Shown: positions 57,426 to 64,000 of the stretch, piece after piece
How the letters are laid out: each line of letters opens with the position of its first letter
Numbering within the stretch: the first letter of the stretch is position 1
NCBI RefSeq assembly: GCF_022524345.1
Contig: NZ_JAKWJU010000002.1
Coordinates: forward strand, 5,880,001-5,944,000
Reading direction: 5' to 3'
Length of the DNA stretch: 64,000 nucleotides
Origin: Streptomyces marispadix
Lineage (GTDB): Bacteria; Actinomycetota; Actinomycetes; Streptomycetales; Streptomycetaceae
Notes under the pieces: model-generated
The model's database searches: none
Told to the model about the DNA's origin: nothing
What the model saw: only the letters and a program-made list of their open reading frames with translations
Made by a program: the position numbers and the translations under genes

Positions 57426-58315
57426 AGTGCTCCTCGCAATCGCTTCAGCAGGCTCAGGGAGTCTTCAAGGGAGAGAGCCTGCGAGCGCATCCTGGCATAT
57501 CGGAGTTGCAGGACGCTGAGCACTTTCGGGTCGGAGACGAACTGTCCGGTCTCCTGCCCTTCGTTGTAGCCGAAGCACTTGTTATCCGGTGTTTCCAGAA
57601 GTTGCATGGGCCCCGCCAACCCCGCGTGGTTTTCCCTTACCAGCGGCATCACTTGAACCTCTACGTTCCGCAGTCCTGCGATCTCAAGGACGTGGTCGAT
57701 CAGCTCCCGCGTGACCCCAACTCCCCCGGTGCGGCGTAGAAACAGATGCTCTTCCAGGATGAAGCTGTATGCCGTGTTGGGCCGCTCCGTAAGCAGGCGC
57801 TTCCGCTCCGCCCGTGCCGCCCAGTTCGCGTCGATCTGAACGTCGTCCATCGGCGGAAGCTGATTCACGAACAATGTCCGCGCATACGCCTCCGTCTGCA
57901 ACAACCCAGGAATCAGGCGGCATTCGTACGTACTGAGGCTGATCGCCTCCGCCTCCAGCCGCGCCCACTGGCGAAACCACTTCGCCAGCCCCGGCTGCCG
58001 CGACAGGTGCCGTGCCGCGCCGCGCAGCGCTCCGAACGCGTCGAGGACCTGCTCGACCTTCTCGACGAACTCCGGTTGCGGGAAGCGCCGTCCCTGCTCG
58101 AACGAGGCGATGCTCGTCGGTGAGTAGCTGACGAGCGGTGCCAGCTCCTCCTGGGTCAGCCCCGCTCGTTTCCGGAACGCCTTCAGTACCTCGCCGAACG
58201 CCTTGAGACTGTCGGAGGTCTCCGGTTCGCCATGCGAACCAGTACCGCCCCGGCTGTCGCTCTCGCCCCCGTCGGCACCGTCTTCCCCGGCCATTCCGCC
58301 CGTGACGTCCGTCAT
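57422..58315 (-). CDS. XRE-family regulator with Scr1/DUF5753 domain
   Basis: A 297-residue protein. The helix-turn-helix is FGEVLKAFRKRAGLTQEELAPLVSYSPTSIASFEQGRRFPQPEFVEKVEQVL; the DUF5753 domain includes WARLEAEAISLSTYECRLIPGLLQTEAYARTLF, AERKRLLTERPNTAYSFILEEHLFLRR, LRNVEVQVMPLVRENHAGLAGPMQLLETPD. It regulates its partner DUF397 gene and probably itself. ATG at 58315 is preferred, with GAGGGGG upstream; the polar first 35 residues may be dispensable. Confidence 0.92.
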   Translation of the reverse strand: MTDVTGGMAGEDGADGGESDSRGGTGSHGEPETSDSLKAFGEVLKAFRKRAGLTQEELAPLVSYSPTSIASFEQGRRFPQPEFVEKVEQVLDAFGALRGAARHLSRQPGLAKWFRQWARLEAEAISLSTYECRLIPGLLQTEAYARTLFVNQLPPMDDVQIDANWAARAERKRLLTERPNTAYSFILEEHLFLRRTGGVGVTRELIDHVLEIAGLRNVEVQVMPLVRENHAGLAGPMQLLETPDNKCFGYNEGQETGQFVSDPKVLSVLQLRYARMRSQALSLEDSLSLLKRLRGAL

Positions 58316-58510
58316 CTCCGGCCGCCCCCTCGCACATTCGTAAATCCGCACACTCTGAACTCATGCATCGTCACGGACGGTCACATCCGCTGTCCATTGC
58401 CCGTGCGCGTACGCTGCCTCCGCGTACGAGCGTCCCGCGGTGTGGCACGGCGACGGCCGAACTGCCTTGTTTCCACCGCTCTTTCATGAATTTCCGCATG
58501 GTGTGGCGTG

Positions 58511-58523
58511 TTCTTGACAAGAA
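58511..58523. promoter_or_regulatory. 13-bp perfect palindrome TTCTTGACAAGAA
   Basis: Lies about 70 bases upstream of the carboxypeptidase gene and about 195 bases upstream of the XRE gene. It contains TTGACA, so it may be a -35 region overlapped by an operator. Confidence 0.4.
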
Positions 58524-58590
58524 CTGCACGGCGGCGTGACCGTCTTGTCTCTCCAGCCCGGCGCCAACACCCACGGAAGGCAATGTCCCC

Positions 58591-59361
58591 ATGAGTTCAC
58601 GTCCTGTCAGAGTGCTGGTATCGGTCCTCACCGGTGCGGGTCTGGCGCTCGCCGCGCCCGCCGCCGTACCCGCGCTCGCAAGCTCCGCGCCCGCCGCCGC
58701 GGCCGGCGCGAAGGCCGCCGACGCCTGCTACACCTGGAGCGGGACGCTCAGCGAAGGCGCGTCGGGTGAGGCCGTACGGCAGCTTCAGATCAGGGTCGCC
58801 GGGTACCCGGGGTCGGGCAGCCAGCTCTCCGTGGACGGCCAGTTCGGCCCGGCCACCAAGGCCGCCGTGCAGCGCTTCCAGTCGGCCTACGGGCTGCCCG
58901 CCGACGGCGTCGCGGGCGCGCAGACCTTCGCCAAGATCTACGAGTTGCAGGACGACGACTGCACGCCCGCCAACTTCAGCTACGACGAACTCAACAACTG
59001 CAACTCCGACTGGTCCGGCGGCAAGGTCGACGCGGCCACGGCACGCGCCAACGCCCTCGTCACCATGTGGAAGCTCCAGGCCATGCGGCACGCCATGGGC
59101 GACGCACCGATCACCGTGAACGGCGGCTTCCGCAGCGTCGCCTGCAACAGCTCGGTCGGCGGCGCCGCCAACTCCCGCCACATGTACGGCCACGCGGCCG
59201 ACCTGGGCGCCGGTTCGCAGGGCTTCTGCGCCCTGGCGCAGGCCGCACGCAACCACGGCTTCACCGAGATCCTCGGCCCCGGCTACCCGGGCCACGACGA
59301 CCACACCCATGTCGCGGGCGGCGACGGCCAGTTCTGGTCGGCCCCCGACTGCGGTATCTGA
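58591..59361 (+). CDS. secreted zinc D-Ala-D-Ala carboxypeptidase (peptidoglycan-binding + M15)
   Basis: A 256-residue exported enzyme resembling the Streptomyces albus G type. The signal peptide is followed by a peptidoglycan-binding-1 domain (GEAVRQLQIRVAGYPGSGSQLSVDGQFGPATKAAVQRFQSAYGLPADGVAGAQTFAKI). The M15A catalytic domain has NGGFRSVACNSSVGGAANSRHMYGHAADLG (zinc His and Asp in SRHMYGHAAD) and GHDDHTHV (second zinc His). Six cysteines fit the known disulfide set. It cleaves the terminal D-Ala of stem peptides outside the cell. ATG at 58591 follows GGAAGG. Confidence 0.92.
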   Translation: MSSRPVRVLVSVLTGAGLALAAPAAVPALASSAPAAAAGAKAADACYTWSGTLSEGASGEAVRQLQIRVAGYPGSGSQLSVDGQFGPATKAAVQRFQSAYGLPADGVAGAQTFAKIYELQDDDCTPANFSYDELNNCNSDWSGGKVDAATARANALVTMWKLQAMRHAMGDAPITVNGGFRSVACNSSVGGAANSRHMYGHAADLGAGSQGFCALAQAARNHGFTEILGPGYPGHDDHTHVAGGDGQFWSAPDCGI

Positions 59362-59834
59362 CACGCCACTTCGCATCGCACCACGCCGCTTCGCATCGGC
59401 ACCACGACGCCCGTCCCGGCTCCTTCCGCCGGGGCGGGCGTCTGCTGTGCCGCCCCGCGACTCCGTCCGGCGGCAGACCCGGGCAGGGATGTGATCACGG
59501 CCTCGTTCCGCCGCCCTCACCTGGGGTGTGCTGCCCGCGATGTGTACGTTGTCGGGGGACTGCCCGCCCGGCGAGCACCGGGCACGGGGCACGGGCAGTC
59601 GTTCCGAACGTCGGGGGAATGCGATGGGCGCCCGCAGGGGGCGAGCCGCTACAGCGAAGTGGCGGCGGCAGCAGGGGAGTTCCGCGCAACGGTCCGCAGC
59701 CGATCCGTTCTCAGGTCCTTGCCCGTACGCAGCCCGCGCACAGCCTCCGCGGCTGCCGGGGGGAGGGGGCGGAGGACCTGTCACGGGTGCGCCGTGTCCC
59801 TTAGGGTCGGAATGTCTCGTCGAACGGGGGTGTC
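59362..59834. other. 473-bp intergenic region
   Basis: Contains the terminator hairpin at 59406-59442 and the promoter region of the SseB-WXG-RHS unit. I see no gene in the rest. Confidence 0.6.
59406..59442 (+). terminator. terminator of the carboxypeptidase gene
   Basis: GACGCCCG (59406-59413) pairs with CGGGCGTC (59435-59442), with further GC pairing inside; 45 bases after the stop. Confidence 0.8.
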
Positions 59835-60215
59835 ATGCTGACGGAGGAGTTCGAGGACGCCGACTCGGCACGGGAGCATGTGCTGGGGGCGTTGGGGGAG
59901 TTCCGCAGGTCGTTGCTGGTGGTCCCGATCCGGGACGGCGGGGTCCTCGCCGGGGATCAGGGCGGCCTGCGGTGGATATTCGCGTTCACCGACGTGGACA
60001 CGTTGACGGCGTTCGCGCGGGCGCGGGACGAGGGCGGGGAGTGGGAGTTCCGCCGTGTGTACGGGGCGCGGTTGCTGGATGAGACCTTGGCGGAGGTCGG
60101 GGTCCCGTGTGGTATCGCGGTCGATGTGGGCAGCGAGGGGGCGTTCCTGCTGCCCCCGGCGAAGGGGATCGTTCCGGATGAGGTGGCTGTGACCGAGGAG
60201 CCGGAGGGGGCGTAG
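59835..60215 (+). CDS. SseB-like family protein
   Basis: A 126-residue soluble acidic protein with the SseB N-terminal-domain pattern: EFRRSLLVVPIRDGGVLAGDQGGLRWIFAFTDVDTLTAFARARDEGGEWEFRRVYGARLLDETL and VPCGIAVDVGSEGAFLLPPAKGIVP. SseB-like domains are frequent in secretion and toxin-immunity neighbourhoods of actinobacteria. ATG at 59835 follows GAACGGGGGTG. The next gene starts 2 bases after its stop, so it belongs to the RHS unit. Confidence 0.78.
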   Translation: MLTEEFEDADSAREHVLGALGEFRRSLLVVPIRDGGVLAGDQGGLRWIFAFTDVDTLTAFARARDEGGEWEFRRVYGARLLDETLAEVGVPCGIAVDVGSEGAFLLPPAKGIVPDEVAVTEEPEGA

Positions 60216-60217
60216 GC

Positions 60218-60853
60218 GTGGGCGGGGGTTACAAGTTCGATCCCGCGGCGGCCAAGCAGGTCGAGCAGGGTCTGAAGGCGGCGACGGCCGAGCTGGAGGA
60301 GACGGGGTACTTCTCGATCACCGCGCAGCAGGGACACGGGTTTCAGTTCCTGTCGATGTCCGGCATGGAGATGGGCAGCGGTGAACTGGCCGACGTGTTC
60401 GGGCAGTTCTGCGGCCGGTGGGGCCTGGCGATCCACGGCAAGATGCAGGATCTCAACGACATCGCGCAGCGGCTGGGGTTGTCGGCGGGGCTCTATCACG
60501 AGCAGGAGCAGTATGTGAACGACACCCTCAAGGAGGTTGCCGTCACGGCCGGCTCCTACAACCCGCAGCAGGGCGTAGCGGAGGGGGAGAAGGCGGGGGA
60601 GAAGTCCTGGGGCGAGGTGTGGGACGGGGTGAAGCCCCGGGCTGAGGGCGATCTGTCGATGCCGGACTGGGGCGAGATGGGGGATCAGTGGGGCCAGGTC
60701 GGGGACGACTTCGGGAACTCTCCGTGGCAGGACGTGGCGGGTCCGGATCGGTGGGACGACTCGGACTGGCAGTGGGACGGGCCGCCGCCTGAGCAGGGGC
60801 AGCAGAGTCAGCAGGGCGGCCAGGGCAACGACAGGGGCAGCGGGGGGAATTGA
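60218..60853 (+). CDS. WXG100/ESX-like secreted helper protein
   Basis: A 211-residue protein. The first about 110 residues are amphipathic helices (FDPAAAKQVEQGLKAATAELEETGYFSITAQQG, GELADVFGQFCGRWGLAIHGKMQDLNDIAQRLGLSAGLYHEQEQYVNDTLKEV), with a W-G pair in the turn, as in WXG100-fold proteins. The C-terminal 90 residues are disordered and tryptophan-rich (WGEVWDG, DWGEMGDQWGQVGDD, PWQDVAG, DWQWDGPP) ending in a Gln/Gly tail. GTG at 60218. It probably forms a secretion partner or chaperone for the RHS protein encoded 3 bases downstream; no exact family recognised. Confidence 0.65.
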   Translation: MGGGYKFDPAAAKQVEQGLKAATAELEETGYFSITAQQGHGFQFLSMSGMEMGSGELADVFGQFCGRWGLAIHGKMQDLNDIAQRLGLSAGLYHEQEQYVNDTLKEVAVTAGSYNPQQGVAEGEKAGEKSWGEVWDGVKPRAEGDLSMPDWGEMGDQWGQVGDDFGNSPWQDVAGPDRWDDSDWQWDGPPPEQGQQSQQGGQGNDRGSGGN

Positions 60854-60856
60854 CCG

Positions 60857-63800
60857 GTGGGGCTGGGGGACGCGTTCAACGACGCCGTCGGCGCGGCGAA
60901 GGACGGGATGGAGGCCGTCGGCGACGGCGTCGAGTGGGTCGGCGACAAGGCCGCCGACGGCCTGGACAGCGTGGGCCTGGAAGGCGCCGCGGAGGGAGTG
61001 CGGGACGCGGGCGAGTGGGCGGCCGACAAACTCGGTGCCGACGTCGCCGAGCGGCAGCTCGGCGAGACCGAGGACCCGAAGGAGATCATCCACGGCGACG
61101 TGGAGAAGCTGACCGATCGGGCCGAGCATCTGCGGGACTTCTCCAAGGCCTTCGACAATCTCGGCTCCGGACTCAAACGCCTGGACGTGCACGGCTGGGA
61201 GGGCGAGGCCGGGGAGGCGTTCCGCGCGGAGTTCGCCCCGCAGCCGAAGTTCTGGATTCAGGCGGCGGACGCGTGCGAGGCCGCCGCGAAGCAGATGGTC
61301 CAGTACGCCTCGACGGTGCAGTGGGCGCAGGGCGAGGCCAAGGAGGCCATCGCCCTGTACAAGAAGTCGAAGGCCGCCTCGGACAAGGCCGTCGGCGACT
61401 ACAACGCGAAGGCCGACGAGTGGAACCGTAAGAACGACTCCGGCCAGGACCCGGGCCCCAAGCCGCCGCCGTTCCAGGACCCGGGCAAGGCCGGGCTGGA
61501 CCGCGCCCAGCACATGGTCGGCGAGGCCCGGCACCAGCGCGACGACGCCGCACGCCGGGCGAGGGACGCGGTGAAGGGGCTCGTGGAGCAGGCGCCGGAG
61601 ATGCCCGGCGGCTGGGAGCTGATCAAGTCCGCCGGCCGGGACATGGCCGAGGGCATGGCGCTCAGCAATATGCATGTCACTGGCGGGGTGTTGAAGGGCC
61701 TGGGCGAGACCGTGGGCCTGGTGCGGATGCTGAACCCGACCGACCCGTACAACATGACCCACCCCGGCCAGTACCTCCAGAACATGAACGGCGTCGCCAC
61801 GGGCCTGGCCTCCACCGTCGCCCACCCCGAACGCCTCGTCGGCATCGTGAAGAACCAGAACTGGCGCGACCCTTCCGAGGCCATCGGGAAGATCGCCGTG
61901 GACCTCATCGGCGGCAAGGGCTCCGGCGGCCTCGTCAAGGGCGGACTCAAAGGCGGTCTGAAAGCCGGCGGCAAAGAGGCCATCGAGCAGGGCGCGAAGG
62001 AAGGCGCCCGCAAGTCGGTCAAGGAACGCCTCACCGACCTCGCCCGGGACCTGAATTGCAAGGTCCTGCGCAACGAGCCCGTCGACATGGCCACCGGGCG
62101 GATGGTGCTGCCGCAGACCGACGTCAGCCTGCCGGGCACGTTCCCGCTGGCCTTCAACCGTACTTTCGAGTCCGCGTACCGCAACGGCGGCTGGTTCGGG
62201 CCGGCTTGGGCCTCCACCATCGACGAGCGTCTGGAGGTCGACGCCGAAGGTGTCGTGCACGTCGCCGCCGACGGCAGTGTGCGCGCCTACCCCCATCCCG
62301 CGCCCGGCCTGCCCGTCTCCCCGGAGAGGGGAGTGCCGTGGTCGCTGGAACGTCACCCCGACGGCTCGTACATCCTCCACGACCCGGTCGAGCGGATCAC
62401 CCGCACTTTCGAAGCCCCCGCCGGAGTGGAGCCGGGCGGCGACGGCATCGCCAGGCTCGCGTCCACGTCCGACGCACAGGGCAACTGGACCTCCGTCGAA
62501 TGGGACCTCGGCGAGCCCCACTCGATGACCCACTCCGGCGGCTACGAACTCACCTTCACCTGCGACGCGGGCCGCATCACGGCACTGGCGCTCAGCACGC
62601 CGGAAGGCCCGCTGCGGCTGCGCTCCTACGCGTACAGCGAGCGCGGCTTCCTCACCTCAGTCGCCGACTCCGAGGACCGCGCCACCGAGTACGACGTGGA
62701 CGAGCGCGGCCGCATCACCAAGTGGACGGACAGCAACGGCCGTTCGTTCTCGTACACCTACGACGACGAGGACCGCTGCATACACCACGAGGGCGAAGCC
62801 GGGCATCTCAAGGCCCGCTTCGAGTACGGCCTGGACAGCCGCGAGCCCGGATGCACGACGACGCGGGTGACCGACTCCTTCGGCCACACCTCCCTGTTCA
62901 CCGTCGACGCCCGGCTGCGAATCGTCGCGGAGACCGACCGCGCCGGACGCACCACCCGCACCTCCTACGACGAACAGCACCGGCCGCTGGCGGTCACGGA
63001 CGCGCTGGGGGCGACGTTCACCTACCGGTACGACGACGTGGGCCGCCTGCTTGAAATTGAACGCCCGGACGGGACCACCGCCTCTGTGGCATACGACGAG
63101 CACGGCAACCTCGTCGAACTGCGTGACCCGGACGGCGCGGCCACCCACCGCTCCTACGACGAGGCCGGCCGACTTGTCGGCACCGTCCGCCCGGACGGCA
63201 CTGCCACCGTCCTCGCATACGACGATCACGGCCGCTTGGCCTCGGTCACGGACCCGCTTGGCCAGGTCACGTTGGTGGAGTGCAACCCTGCCGGTCTGCC
63301 GACGAGGGTGGTCGACCCTCTCGGAGCCGCCACCGTCTACCGTCGTGATGCGTTCGGCCGGCCTGTTGCCGTGACTGATGCGCTGGGTAACACCACGGAG
63401 CTGACTTGGACGACTGGAGGGAAGCTAGCTCGCCGTACACGCCCCGACGGCGCAACGGAAGCCTGGGAGTGGGACGGTGAAGGCAACCTTCTGCTGTACA
63501 CCGACCAGATCGACAGCGTCACGAAGTACGAGTACACACACTTCGACCTGCTGGCTGCCCGTACCGACCCTGACGGCTCCCGGCACGTCTTTACTTACGA
63601 CACCGAACTGCGGCTGCGACGGGTTACCAACCCCCAAGGCCTGAACTGGAAATACGAGTACGACCCCACCGGCCTGGTTGTCGGCGAAGTCGACTTCGAC
63701 GGCCGCTCCCTGCACTACTGGTACGACGGCGTCGGCCGTCTGAGCATGCGGTCCAACATGCTGGGACAGTCCGTCAGCTACAAGCGGGACGAGCTAGGTC

Positions 63801-64000
63801 GCATTACGAGCAAGAATGTCGACGGCGACGAGATCGTGTACGCCTACGACCCGGCCGGGCGCCTGCTCTGCGCCGCGACATCAGATTCGGAACTCGTTCT
63901 CCAGCGCGACCGTATGGGTCGTATCCGCACGGAGATGTACGAGGGCCGGGTCCTCGATTTCGACCGCGACGAACTCGGACGCACCATTCGCCGTACCACA
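60857..64000 (+). CDS. RHS-repeat polymorphic toxin-like protein, WXG-type N-terminus (3' end cut by window)
   Basis: 1048 residues are visible and the gene continues past the window. The N-terminal helical region (residues 1-190) has LKRLDVHGWEGEAGEAFRAEFAPQPKFW, a WxG motif typical of type VII secreted toxins. A linker region (residues about 190-390) follows; then DUF6531-like CKVLRNEPVDMATGRMVLPQTDVSLPGTFPLAFNRTF, and from about 530 YD/RHS repeats (TSYDEQHRPLAVTDALG, YRYDDVGRLLEIERPDG, YDEHGNLVELRDPDG, YDEAGRLVGTVRPDG, YDDHGRLASVTDPLG and others). RHS repeats form a cage for a C-terminal toxin, which lies outside. GTG at 60857 is chosen as the in-frame start just after the previous stop. 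Confidence 0.88.
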   Translation, partial: MGLGDAFNDAVGAAKDGMEAVGDGVEWVGDKAADGLDSVGLEGAAEGVRDAGEWAADKLGADVAERQLGETEDPKEIIHGDVEKLTDRAEHLRDFSKAFDNLGSGLKRLDVHGWEGEAGEAFRAEFAPQPKFWIQAADACEAAAKQMVQYASTVQWAQGEAKEAIALYKKSKAASDKAVGDYNAKADEWNRKNDSGQDPGPKPPPFQDPGKAGLDRAQHMVGEARHQRDDAARRARDAVKGLVEQAPEMPGGWELIKSAGRDMAEGMALSNMHVTGGVLKGLGETVGLVRMLNPTDPYNMTHPGQYLQNMNGVATGLASTVAHPERLVGIVKNQNWRDPSEAIGKIAVDLIGGKGSGGLVKGGLKGGLKAGGKEAIEQGAKEGARKSVKERLTDLARDLNCKVLRNEPVDMATGRMVLPQTDVSLPGTFPLAFNRTFESAYRNGGWFGPAWASTIDERLEVDAEGVVHVAADGSVRAYPHPAPGLPVSPERGVPWSLERHPDGSYILHDPVERITRTFEAPAGVEPGGDGIARLASTSDAQGNWTSVEWDLGEPHSMTHSGGYELTFTCDAGRITALALSTPEGPLRLRSYAYSERGFLTSVADSEDRATEYDVDERGRITKWTDSNGRSFSYTYDDEDRCIHHEGEAGHLKARFEYGLDSREPGCTTTRVTDSFGHTSLFTVDARLRIVAETDRAGRTTRTSYDEQHRPLAVTDALGATFTYRYDDVGRLLEIERPDGTTASVAYDEHGNLVELRDPDGAATHRSYDEAGRLVGTVRPDGTATVLAYDDHGRLASVTDPLGQVTLVECNPAGLPTRVVDPLGAATVYRRDAFGRPVAVTDALGNTTELTWTTGGKLARRTRPDGATEAWEWDGEGNLLLYTDQIDSVTKYEYTHFDLLAARTDPDGSRHVFTYDTELRLRRVTNPQGLNWKYEYDPTGLVVGEVDFDGRSLHYWYDGVGRLSMRSNMLGQSVSYKRDELGRITSKNVDGDEIVYAYDPAGRLLCAATSDSELVLQRDRMGRIRTEMYEGRVLDFDRDELGRTIRRTT

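Noticed and set aside
59957..62533. 858-codon open frame antisense to the SseB/WXG/RHS genes
   Set aside because: Mirror of real genes; repetitive composition, no start context or family.

Overview
The window is a high-GC actinobacterial chromosome segment, almost certainly Streptomyces or a close relative. The evidence is strong G/C preference at third codon positions, GTG and TTG starts behind GGAGG-type ribosome binding sites, and typical family content: GAF-ANTAR, DUF397 with a DUF5753-type XRE regulator, a ROK regulator, a streptogrisin-like protease, SigB/F-type sigma, a secreted zinc M15 carboxypeptidase and RHS/WXG proteins. I see no rRNA, tRNA, transposase, prophage or CRISPR array. 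The first gene (PAP2 phosphatase-DAG kinase) and the last gene (RHS protein) are cut by the window edges.

Layout. 1-10.5 kb: PAP2/DAGK, a DUF2795 protein overlapping a Vms1/baeRF-like release factor, DUF6158, a membrane protein, a coupled Orn/Lys/Arg decarboxylase and pyruvate-oxidase-like TPP enzyme, a SigB/F-type sigma factor and a PAS/GAF protein. 10.6-21 kb: GAF-ANTAR regulator, a degenerate aminotransferase overlapping a metallo-beta-lactamase-fold hydrolase, DedA plus a second MBL hydrolase, a membrane-anchored phosphodiesterase, acyl-lipid desaturase, YrhK and PHP proteins. 21-26.7 kb: a five-gene sugar operon (lacI, binding protein, two permeases, GH130 phosphorylase) with a clear LacI-type operator. 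27-35 kb: pterin dehydratase, secreted serine protease, aldo/keto reductase, long-chain acyl-CoA ligase, bile-acid-type symporter and a secreted sialidase with a LamG tail.

35.5-47.3 kb is the most interesting region, a formate/oxalate module: fdhD, a ferredoxin-like formate dehydrogenase subunit carrying the [4Fe-4S] domain normally found on the catalytic subunit, a NuoE-NuoF fusion broken by a 10-bp tandem duplication, the molybdopterin catalytic subunit, a ketopantoate-reductase-like enzyme, an OFA-family MFS antiporter with its small partner, a tiny secreted Asn/Asp-rich protein and a GntR/FCD regulator. A 12-bp near-palindrome recurs upstream of the gntR gene and of the reductase-dehydrogenase operon. 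Inference: the antiporter imports the organic acid, the dehydrogenase oxidises formate to CO2 with electrons passed to NAD+, and the FCD regulator senses a small acid.

47.7-55.4 kb: a ROK regulator and a ribose/inositol-type ABC importer followed by a Gfo/Idh/MocA dehydrogenase and a TIM-barrel isomerase, together a sugar or polyol uptake and breakdown operon. 55.6-64 kb: DUF3592-like membrane protein, DUF397/XRE pair, secreted M15 carboxypeptidase, and an SseB / WXG-like / RHS cassette resembling a polymorphic toxin locus that continues beyond the window.
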